A DNA stretch of 24,420 nt from CAYUYM01 sp964449305 (GTDB lineage Bacteria; Bacteroidota; Ignavibacteria; SZUA-365; CAYQST01). The stretch is taken from contig CAYUYM010000028.1 in the NCBI GenBank assembly GCA_964449305.1, forward strand, positions 1-24,420, given 5' to 3'. Under the pieces are notes generated by a model that saw nothing but the letters and a program-made list of their open reading frames with translations, was not told the DNA's origin and made no database searches. The position numbers were made by a program, and so were the translations under genes. This document shows positions 13,982 through 20,771 of this stretch, piece after piece (the first letter of the stretch is position 1; each line of letters starts with the position of its first letter).

Positions 13982-15175
13982 GTGATTACAGCTCAACGGT
14001 CTTTGTTTCATCCCCTCATGATTCTGCTGGGGTGCTGCGTGGTGTTTGCCGCGCTTCCCGGGTGTGACGAGAACACGCTCCCCACCGGAATCGACGGCCT
14101 TCCCGACAAGGACAAGGTCGATCTTGTTCTGTACGACACCAGGGACACGGCCATCTTGATGACCACGTCCTCCTACTATCGGCCGGTGACGGCCTCCTCA
14201 TCGCAGATCCTCTCCATCGGTGCCTCCGGCTCCTACGACAGCCGCGCGGTGATACGGTGGGTCGATCTTCCCGTGGGGTATGCCGATGGTGGGACCATCG
14301 TTTCCGCGCGGATCATGCTCCGCTCGCTTCCCTACACCATTGGCGACAAGGGTGCCCCCCTTTCGATGGTGGTGCGTGAGATGACGCTGCCGTGGAGCTC
14401 CTACACACTCACCGCCGACAGCATCGCTGGTCTCCACGCGGATCCGACACCGCGTGGCAGCTTCACCGGCGTGGTGGGTGACTCGGAGACGGTCTACATC
14501 CCGCTGGATACCGTGCTCGTGCGCAAGTGGTTTCACATCATCGGCCAGCAGGACGCCCTTTCCATCACCGGCGTGGTGATCGAACCGGCCGGCACGGGGG
14601 TGGTGCGCAGCTTCTCCTCGATGGAGTACACCCATACGCCGCAACTGGAGCTCATCATGTACGATGGGGACTCGTTCGACACCACCTACGTCACCGCCTA
14701 CGACGACACGTTTCTCGCACGCGGCCCAGTGCTTCCACCGACCAGCTTCGCCATCCAGGGCGGCATGGCCTACAGGGCGCGTCTCTCGGCCGATGTGAGC
14801 CTCATCCCGCCTGGGAGCATCATCAACAACGTGCGTCTGTACCTGTGCAAGGACACCGCCGGTTCAGTCACCTACTACAGGGGCAACGATTCGGTGCGCA
14901 TCTACGAGGCCTACGACATGGTGAAGGACACGATGACGACACCGGCGGAGGCGCTGCTCTCGACCACGGACTACACGCTGGGGCGTTTCGTGATCCAGGG
15001 GGCCGCGCTGATACGGGCGGTGCAGCATTGGGTGGACAACCCCGCTGCCAACCACGGGTTGATCCTGCAGAAGTACGGAGAATCGAGCGACATCGACAGA
15101 ATCGCGCTGCGTGGAGCGGAGGCGCCCATGGAGACACGGCCACGATTCGTCATCACCTACACGAAGAGGCAGTGA
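13982..15175 (+). CDS. Lipoprotein with two tandem beta-sandwich (DNRLRE-like) repeats
   Basis: The 397-residue product has a lipoprotein signal ending in the lipobox LPGC, so it should be lipid-anchored to a membrane facing the periplasm or the surface. Two similar halves follow. Each begins with an extended-strand region with Tyr/Ser/Thr, carries a phrase of the type V-x-LP-x-G...I-x-(N/S)-(A/V)-R(L/I)xL (VDLPVGYADGGTIVSARIML; VSLIPPGSIINNVRLYL), and ends with a Trp or aromatic segment. This resembles the DNRLRE-type beta-sandwich modules of surface proteins; the match is my reading, not a search result. GTG 13982 is preferred because it gives a positively charged signal peptide; ATG 14018 and TTG 13949 are alternatives. 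The stop is two bases before the next gene's start, so this gene and the FadL-like barrel are tightly coupled. Confidence 0.75.
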   Translation: MITAQRSLFHPLMILLGCCVVFAALPGCDENTLPTGIDGLPDKDKVDLVLYDTRDTAILMTTSSYYRPVTASSSQILSIGASGSYDSRAVIRWVDLPVGYADGGTIVSARIMLRSLPYTIGDKGAPLSMVVREMTLPWSSYTLTADSIAGLHADPTPRGSFTGVVGDSETVYIPLDTVLVRKWFHIIGQQDALSITGVVIEPAGTGVVRSFSSMEYTHTPQLELIMYDGDSFDTTYVTAYDDTFLARGPVLPPTSFAIQGGMAYRARLSADVSLIPPGSIINNVRLYLCKDTAGSVTYYRGNDSVRIYEAYDMVKDTMTTPAEALLSTTDYTLGRFVIQGAALIRAVQHWVDNPAANHGLILQKYGESSDIDRIALRGAEAPMETRPRFVITYTKRQ

Positions 15176-15177
15176 CG

Positions 15178-16380
15178 ATGATGCACAAGACACTTCTCCT
15201 CCTCATTGCACTGACTGCCGTGGCATCGGCGCAGAATGGCACATCGATCATGGCCCGCACCGGCATCGGCGAGCTCCAGACCTGGAGCACGCCCCGCACG
15301 CGTGGCATGGGCCTGGTGAACGCAACGTCCGTTTCGGAGACAGACATCAGCACCAGCAATCCCGCCCTCTGGGGCTTCCTCACGGGCATCCGTCTTCAGG
15401 GCGAGGCGGTTATGGAGAGTGAACACTACGACCGCTTCAACGGCGGTGTGAGCAGCACGCAGCTCAAGGGGATGCATGTGGGATTTCCCGTGCTGGATGA
15501 TCTGGCTCTGCGCATCGTGGCGGGGTTCATCCCCGTGAGCCGTGCAGACTACAAGGCGTCCGTCATCGTTCCCGCGGAGGCGGTGGGTGAAAAGTACTCC
15601 GCCAACTATTCCGGGCGCGGCGGCATCACACAGTTCCGTGTCGGCGGCTCCATCAAACCCCTGCCGTCGTTGTATCTCGGCGCGGCCTACCAGTACTACT
15701 TCGGCAGCATCAACCGCACCGCCGATGTGGTGTGGGACAACGAGAACTACTTCTCGGCCATGCAGACGCGTTCCACGCAGTTTTCCGGTTCGGGCGCGAT
15801 GTTCGGTGTCCTCTACACGGGCATGGCCCCGTTCACCATCGGCGTGGCGCTCAACACACCGGTGGCGTTGAGCGTGTCGGACCAGCTCGATGTATCCTAC
15901 ACGACGCACGATTCCACCTTCAGCGGAACATCGGGGACGCAGGACATTCCCCTTCGTCTTGAAGCTGGGGCGTCGTATCGGATCACGGACGCCTTGACGG
16001 CATCCGTGGAATACGGCATGCAGAACTGGGAGAAGGCGACGCTGTTTGAACAGGGTGTGACCCTGTACAACACGACGAAACTCGGAGCCGGTGTGGAATG
16101 GCGGCTTGGCAACCATGATTCGCCGCTTCTGCACCAGGTGCATCTGCGGGCGGGTTTCGCTCAGCTCACCGGTTACGTGGGTGATGGCGGACAGGAGACG
16201 ACGACGCTGTTGACGCTGGGTGCGGGCTTCCCCATCATCGCCCGGAACCGCGTGGACATGGCGCTGGAATACGGCTGGCGCGGCAGTGATGGAACCCTGC
16301 TCGGAAAGCGGAGCCTCATGCGGCTGTCGATGTCGTTCACGATCGGCGAGGGCTGGTTCACCAGGAGCATGGAGGAGTAA
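15178..16380 (+). CDS. FadL/OmpP1-like outer-membrane barrel protein
   Basis: The 400-residue product has a signal peptide (MMHKTLLLLIALTAVASAQ) and a beta-rich body. An early Asn-Pro-Ala (SNPALWGF, about residue 61) is the typical plug motif of the FadL/OmpP1 family of hydrophobic-compound channels and of related T9SS barrels such as PorV. Later strands include GGSIKPLPSLYLGAAYQYYFG and RLEAGASYRITDALTASVEYG, ending in a short tail after SFTIGEGWF. The substrate cannot be told. Both ATG 15178 and ATG 15181 are possible. Two bases separate it from the lipoprotein gene. rpiB follows with its Shine-Dalgarno inside this gene's last codons. The pairing suggests that lipoprotein and barrel work together at the outer membrane. 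The family call is likely; whether it is FadL-like or PorV-like is open. Confidence 0.8.
   Translation: MMHKTLLLLIALTAVASAQNGTSIMARTGIGELQTWSTPRTRGMGLVNATSVSETDISTSNPALWGFLTGIRLQGEAVMESEHYDRFNGGVSSTQLKGMHVGFPVLDDLALRIVAGFIPVSRADYKASVIVPAEAVGEKYSANYSGRGGITQFRVGGSIKPLPSLYLGAAYQYYFGSINRTADVVWDNENYFSAMQTRSTQFSGSGAMFGVLYTGMAPFTIGVALNTPVALSVSDQLDVSYTTHDSTFSGTSGTQDIPLRLEAGASYRITDALTASVEYGMQNWEKATLFEQGVTLYNTTKLGAGVEWRLGNHDSPLLHQVHLRAGFAQLTGYVGDGGQETTTLLTLGAGFPIIARNRVDMALEYGWRGSDGTLLGKRSLMRLSMSFTIGEGWFTRSMEE
16371..16375 (+). promoter_or_regulatory. Shine-Dalgarno that fixes the rpiB start
   Basis: GGAGG, within the last codons of the barrel gene, lies six bases before GTG 16382 and supports that start. 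Confidence 0.8.
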
Positions 16381-16381
16381 G

Positions 16382-16831
16382 GTGGACGAGACGCGCGCAA
16401 CGCCGATCATCGCCCTGGCGGCCGACCATGCGGGGTATGCCTACAAGGAGCTGCTGAAGCTGTTTCTCGACGGCATGGGGATGCCGTGGAAGGATTATGG
16501 CGCCTTCACCGCCGAAGCGGTGGATTACCCCGATCCAGCACATCTCGCGGCGGCGGCCATTGCGTCTGGCGAGTGCACCACGGGCGTCTTCATCTGCGGC
16601 ACCGGCATCGGCATTGGCATGGCGGCCAACAAACATCATGGAATCCGGGCGGCGATGTGCCAGGTGATGGGTGCGGTGGAAATGGCGCGGCGTCACAACG
16701 ATGCGAATGTGCTGGCGGTGGGATCGCGTCTGCTCAGCTTCGAGGAGGTCTGTTCCATGGTCACCACCTGGCTCACCACAGCCTTCGAAGGCGGGCGACA
16801 CCAGCGCCGCGTCGACAAGATCGATCTGTAA
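16382..16831 (+). CDS. rpiB: Ribose-5-phosphate isomerase B
   Basis: RpiB interconverts ribose 5-phosphate and ribulose 5-phosphate in the pentose phosphate pathway. The 149-residue protein shows ALAADHAGYAYKELLK (DHAG at 15-18), the catalytic Cys 72 in ICGTGIGIGMAANK, the catalytic His 105 in MARRHNDANVLAVGSR, and a C-terminal Arg-rich segment. Length is typical of the RpiB/LacA/LacB family. The start is a GTG one base after the barrel stop codon, fixed by GGAGG at 16371. The isoleucine after GTGIG is a position where RpiB often has Ser or Met, so activity on allose phosphate or another sugar phosphate cannot be ruled out. Its place after two envelope genes looks incidental. Confidence 0.94.
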   Translation: MDETRATPIIALAADHAGYAYKELLKLFLDGMGMPWKDYGAFTAEAVDYPDPAHLAAAAIASGECTTGVFICGTGIGIGMAANKHHGIRAAMCQVMGAVEMARRHNDANVLAVGSRLLSFEEVCSMVTTWLTTAFEGGRHQRRVDKIDL

Positions 16832-16867
16832 CATCCGACACACTTCGCGCCCGGGTTTCGCTGCGTG

Positions 16868-16898
16868 TTGTCAACACCGTGCACACGGGCTATATTTC
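16868..16898 (+). promoter_or_regulatory. Predicted promoter of the amidase gene
   Basis: TTG (16868-16870), 20 bases, TATATTTC (16891-16898), matching TAnnTTTG at seven of eight positions. The start codon lies about 28 bases downstream. Confidence 0.55.
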
Positions 16899-16926
16899 CG
16901 CGATCCATAACCCCGACCCGGAAGGC

Positions 16927-19197
16927 ATGATCACCACACTCACCCGCATACGATTCCTGTGTTTCCTCGCGCTGCCAGCGCTGGTGTTGGCGGCCTGCGG
17001 CACGTCGGTGCACTATGTGAAGCCACCGGACTGGACCGATGTGCTGACGCGGGACTCGACCATCACCTCCCTGGGCCCGGCGTTTCGTGGCGTGGTGATC
17101 TTCGTCGACCCCGGGCATGGTGGCGAGGATGCCGGTTTCATCGGCCCCACGGGCACGCTGCGCGAGGCCGACGTGAATCTTCGCGTGGCCCTGCGTCTCC
17201 GCGAGTATCTGAAGCGCGCCGGCGCCAGCGTCATCATGTCCCGCGAAACGGATGTCGCCGTGCCGGTGGAGGCGCGTGCCCAGCAGGCCAACGTGAACAA
17301 CGCCTCGATGTTCGTGTCCATCCATCACAACGCCGCGCCAGACATGCTCAGCAACCACACTGCAACGATGTATCATTCACGGTCCGGATCGGCAGGCTAC
17401 CAGCCATCGAGTCACGACCTCGCCCGGTACATCCAGCGTGATCTGGCGCATGTGATCGGCAACCCCGGACCGCTCACCTCGTTCGATGGCACGCTGTCGG
17501 ACATGCAGCTCGAACCGGAACAGGGTCTTCTGACGCTGCGCCCGGCACGCATGACCGCGGTGCTTGTGGAGTGCGCCTTCATCTCCTCGGCGTATGAGGA
17601 GCGGCGGCTGAAGATCGCCGAGTTCAACGACATCGAAGCCTGGGGCATCTTCCGCGGCATCGCGCGCTATCTCAATGCCGGCATCCCCACGCTGAAGTAT
17701 TCCTCCCCCATCGTGTTTCCCGACCCGCTTCCCCGTCTCGACATCAACGCGACGGACAAGACCGGCATTCTCGACGAATCGATTCGTGTGTTTGTGGACG
17801 GCAAGGAGGAGGGCTTCACCTACGACAGAAAGACCGGTCGCATCTCGGTGACGGTGTCACGCGAGCTGTCGCGCGGCTATCATCTGTTGACGGCGCAGGT
17901 GCGCAACCTCAACGAAAACGCCTGCGCGCCCTTCTCGCAGTATTTCGCCATCGGATCGCCGCCGGCGCTACTGCGGCAGACCACGGAACCGACCGTGCTG
18001 CCACCCGATCCGCAGGCGTACAGCATCGTCACCATCACCGCGGTGGACACCAGTGGCGCATCCATGCCCGACGGGCTGCCCATCCATGTGAGCACGAGTG
18101 ACGGGTTGGACACGACGATCGCGCTGACGAAGGGTGAGGCCACACTGACCATCGGCCCGGGCCGTGCGGAGCGGGTGACCTTCGAGGCATCCAGCGGGCC
18201 GGTGAAGACGCAGGGTTCCATTGCCATCATCCCCGGAACACCATATCTTCGCGGGATCGTGATGAGTCCGGACGGGCGACCGGTCACCACAGCGACGATC
18301 GCCATCATCGGCTCCGGCGCGATTGTTCCCATGCGTCATGGCGAGTACATCATCGCCGGCAGCAGCACGGCCGGCCTCGAGGCCTTCGTCACAGCTCCGG
18401 GGTATTTCGCACGGCGGGAGGTGTTCACAGAATCCCCCGTGCAGGATCCCATCGTTCTTGCGCCCGTGGCGCGCGGGGTGCTGCAGGGCCGCCGCGTTCT
18501 GCTTGATCTGCGTGCACCAGAGGTCGCGGCATCCAAGACGGCACGTGTCGACGAGCGGACGCTGACATGCATCGAGCATCTGCTCCGCGTCTCCGGCGCG
18601 AATGTGGAGATTCTGCCTCCGGCAGCCACCAGGAAGAAGGAACGCCAGGCGCTGCTTGCCGCCTCACCCGATGCCGTGGTGATCCAGGTGGGAGTCCGGA
18701 AGAAGCTGATGAAAACCGCGCTGCTGCATGGCGCCGGAGCACAGACCAGGAGCATGGCCGAGCAGATGTCGCGTGCGCTCGGGACCATGTCGGAGTTCGG
18801 GTCGCAGGCGCCGATGGCACGCCCTGCGGTGCGGGACGAGTTTGACAAGGCACGCATCATCAGCATCGGCATTCCCGGTTCCGACAAGAAGGCCTTCGAC
18901 GCCATCGCTGTACCCCGCATCGCCTGGGGCATCGCCTGGGGTGTGTATTCCGGCATGCTGGCCCAGGAGGGGTACAAGCTCAAGGGCACGAAGAATGTGG
19001 AGGTGAAGGTGGTGGACAAGGCGACACGGAAGCCCGCGCCGAATGCCGAGGTGGAACTCAACCACGCGCTTCGCATGGTGACGGACATCAACGGCGTCTG
19101 TGTGTTCCGGGCTGTGAGCATCCAGGAGGACGATGTGCGTCTTCTGGAACCGGACAAATACGAGATCACGGGCGTGAAGACGGAGTCCATCAACTAG
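16927..19197 (+). CDS. Lipoprotein N-acetylmuramoyl-L-alanine amidase (Amidase_3) with a long modular tail
   Basis: This 756-residue protein should cleave the amide bond between MurNAc and the stem peptide. A lipobox LAAC (Cys 24) anchors it. The Amidase_3 domain (about 54-252) has all zinc/catalytic residues: His 64 in DPGHGGEDAG, Glu 80 in LREADVNL, His 133 in SIHHN and Glu 215 in VLVECAF. Then comes a beta-rich region (about 265-340), an Ig/invasin-like region (about 365-437) and a carboxypeptidase-regulatory-like domain (about 440-500, LRGIVMSPDGRPVTTATIAI). A segment at 521-680 resembles the amidase fold but has lost its catalytic residues, and a last beta domain spans 688-752. Bacterial amidases are usually far shorter. 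ATG 16927 has GGAAGG upstream and begins the signal peptide. A promoter lies at 16868-16898; spmA follows 34 bases later. Amidase identity is firm, and the tail domains are inferred. Confidence 0.92.
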   Translation: MITTLTRIRFLCFLALPALVLAACGTSVHYVKPPDWTDVLTRDSTITSLGPAFRGVVIFVDPGHGGEDAGFIGPTGTLREADVNLRVALRLREYLKRAGASVIMSRETDVAVPVEARAQQANVNNASMFVSIHHNAAPDMLSNHTATMYHSRSGSAGYQPSSHDLARYIQRDLAHVIGNPGPLTSFDGTLSDMQLEPEQGLLTLRPARMTAVLVECAFISSAYEERRLKIAEFNDIEAWGIFRGIARYLNAGIPTLKYSSPIVFPDPLPRLDINATDKTGILDESIRVFVDGKEEGFTYDRKTGRISVTVSRELSRGYHLLTAQVRNLNENACAPFSQYFAIGSPPALLRQTTEPTVLPPDPQAYSIVTITAVDTSGASMPDGLPIHVSTSDGLDTTIALTKGEATLTIGPGRAERVTFEASSGPVKTQGSIAIIPGTPYLRGIVMSPDGRPVTTATIAIIGSGAIVPMRHGEYIIAGSSTAGLEAFVTAPGYFARREVFTESPVQDPIVLAPVARGVLQGRRVLLDLRAPEVAASKTARVDERTLTCIEHLLRVSGANVEILPPAATRKKERQALLAASPDAVVIQVGVRKKLMKTALLHGAGAQTRSMAEQMSRALGTMSEFGSQAPMARPAVRDEFDKARIISIGIPGSDKKAFDAIAVPRIAWGIAWGVYSGMLAQEGYKLKGTKNVEVKVVDKATRKPAPNAEVELNHALRMVTDINGVCVFRAVSIQEDDVRLLEPDKYEITGVKTESIN

Positions 19198-19231
19198 GCT
19201 CGCCGCCCACTTCATCACATCCCCCACTGCC

Positions 19232-20203
19232 ATGCTGAACCACATCTGGCTCGCCCTCATCGTCATCGGCATACTGACAGCAGGCGGGCGCGACATCCAC
19301 GATGCCGTGACCAACGCCTACGGCAATCACGCCATCATCACGGTGCGCCCCGGCTCGGACATCCCGCGCGACCGCGTGGTGCGCACCGATGTTCCGCTCA
19401 CATTCGACGCCGCATCGTTCCGTGCCCAGGCTCCGGCCTTCAGTTGCTCCGGGACGGAATTCACGGTGCCCGCGGGCATCACCATGCACAACGGCAGTGA
19501 TGGGCGTTTCACACTGACGGTGACCGGCGATGCACCGGCGTTTCTTCAGACACTGGCCGATGCCCAGGGTGGGAAGAAGAGTGTCAGCGGTCGCGTGTTT
19601 GTGCGGGATGTGAACGGGCAGGCGGTCTGGTCGGTGATGTTTGATCCGGTCTCCTTCGTGATGATGCGGAGGATCACCATGGCGGCAATCGAGGCCGCGG
19701 GGACGGCGGTGGAGATTGCCATCGGGCTCATCGGCATCATGGCACTGTGGCTGGGAATGATGGCCATCGCAGAGAAGGCCGGGATCGTGGGCATCATCGC
19801 ACGCGCGGTGCGGCCGGTGATGTCGCGGCTCTTTCCCGATCTGCCGCACGACCACCCCGCAATCGCGGCGATCGTGATGAACATTTCGGCCAACATGCTC
19901 GGACTCGGAAACGCGGCGACGCCCTTCGGGCTCAAGGCGATGGAGGAACTGAACAAGGTGAACCCGAAGGCGGGAGTGGCGTCGAACGAGATGGTCACCT
20001 TCCTCGCGATGAACACCTCCTGCATCACGCTGATCCCGGCCACGGCCATTGCGGTGCGAGCCGCGGCCGGGTCGTCGGATCCGGCCATCATCATCGGGAC
20101 CACGTTGCTTGCCTCGCTGACGGCGACCATCGTCGCGATCGCGACAGCGAAGACGCTGCAGCGGCTGCGGATGTTCCGGATCGACAGGGCGGAGGCGCGA
20201 TGA
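19232..20203 (+). CDS. spmA: SpmA-like nucleoside-recognition (Gate) membrane protein with an inserted domain
   Basis: The 323-residue protein is the A half of the SpmA/SpmB pair. These membrane proteins are named from Bacillus spore maturation but are widespread in non-sporulating bacteria; their transport substrate is not known. The first helix is MLNHIWLALIVIGILTAG. Conserved SpmA segments resume at TAVEIAIGLIGIMALWLGMMAIAEKAGIVGIIARAVRPVMSRLFP, then NISANMLGLGNAATPFGLKAMEELN and MNTSCITLIPATAIAVRA. Between helix 1 and this core lies about 110 residues (roughly 20-135) of polar, beta-like sequence that ordinary SpmA lacks; it is probably extracytoplasmic. The stop overlaps the spmB start (ATGATGA). 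ATG 19232 is the first good start. Family assignment is secure. Confidence 0.9.
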   Translation: MLNHIWLALIVIGILTAGGRDIHDAVTNAYGNHAIITVRPGSDIPRDRVVRTDVPLTFDAASFRAQAPAFSCSGTEFTVPAGITMHNGSDGRFTLTVTGDAPAFLQTLADAQGGKKSVSGRVFVRDVNGQAVWSVMFDPVSFVMMRRITMAAIEAAGTAVEIAIGLIGIMALWLGMMAIAEKAGIVGIIARAVRPVMSRLFPDLPHDHPAIAAIVMNISANMLGLGNAATPFGLKAMEELNKVNPKAGVASNEMVTFLAMNTSCITLIPATAIAVRAAAGSSDPAIIIGTTLLASLTATIVAIATAKTLQRLRMFRIDRAEAR

Positions 20204-20745
20204 TGGAACTGTTCAAAACGCTCATCTCCGTGGTGTCGGCACTGGCAATTCCGGCACTGTTCCTGTTCTTCCTTGTCTATGGCGCGTTCAAAAAAGTGAA
20301 GGTGTATGAAGTGGCCACGGAAGGCGCAAAGGAGGGCTTTCAGGTGGCCATCCGCATCATCCCCTATCTCGCGCTGATGCTCGTGGGCATTGCGATTTTC
20401 CGGGCATCCGGGGCGATGGACGTCCTGATCGCGGTCATCCGACCGCTGACGGACCTGGTGGGTTTTCCTGCGGAGACGCTGCCGATGGCACTGATGCGCC
20501 CGCTCTCCGGCAGCGGATCGATGGGCATCATGACGGAGACGATGACGACGCATGGACCGGACTCCTTCATCGGCGTGCTGGTGTCCACAATGTTTGGCAG
20601 CACGGAGACGACCTTCTACGTGCTCGCGGTGTATTTCGGATCGGTGGGCATACGCAACACACGCCACGCCCTGCCGACGGGCCTGTTCGCCGATTTCGTC
20701 AGCTTTGTTGCGGCCTTTCTGTTCGTGTCTCTGCTGCTTCGATAA
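20200..20745 (+). CDS. spmB: SpmB-like nucleoside-recognition (Gate) membrane protein
   Basis: The 181-residue protein is the B half of the SpmA/SpmB pair and is normally found with it. It has several hydrophobic helices (IPALFLFFLVYGAF; IIPYLALMLVGIAIF; FVSFVAAFLFVSLLL) and the family signature ALMRPLSGSGSMGIMTETMTTHGPDSFIGVLVSTMFGSTETTFYVLAVYFGSVGIRNTRH. GGAGG at 20191-20195 serves ATG 20200 or ATG 20203; both overlap the spmA stop, so the two are translationally coupled. The gene ends 15 bases before the convergent glycosidase gene. Its role beside a wall amidase is suggestive of an envelope function, but that is inference. Confidence 0.93.
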   Translation: MMELFKTLISVVSALAIPALFLFFLVYGAFKKVKVYEVATEGAKEGFQVAIRIIPYLALMLVGIAIFRASGAMDVLIAVIRPLTDLVGFPAETLPMALMRPLSGSGSMGIMTETMTTHGPDSFIGVLVSTMFGSTETTFYVLAVYFGSVGIRNTRHALPTGLFADFVSFVAAFLFVSLLLR

Positions 20746-20754
20746 CCTGTGGCA

Positions 20755-20771
20755 CCGGCATCATCTGCCGG
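20755..20771. other. Hairpin across the convergent spmB/glycosidase ends
   Basis: Stem CCGGCA (20755-20760) / TGCCGG (20766-20771) with loop TCATC spans the 15-base gap and the glycosidase stop. Neither direction has a T run, so a terminator call is weak. Confidence 0.3.

Noticed and set aside
15157..16410. Long minus-strand open frame (417 codons) opposite the FadL-like barrel gene
   Set aside because: It is antisense to a gene with a clear signal peptide and barrel pattern. Its translation is His/Arg/Val-rich with no recognisable motif, as expected of a shadow in GC-rich DNA.
19546..20667. Minus-strand open frame (373 codons) opposite spmA and spmB
   Set aside because: spmA and spmB match strong family patterns on the plus strand, and the antisense product is a His/Arg-rich shadow.
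19232..20745. Evidence of sporulation from spmA/spmB
   Set aside because: These families are common in non-sporulating bacteria, and no other sporulation gene is present.
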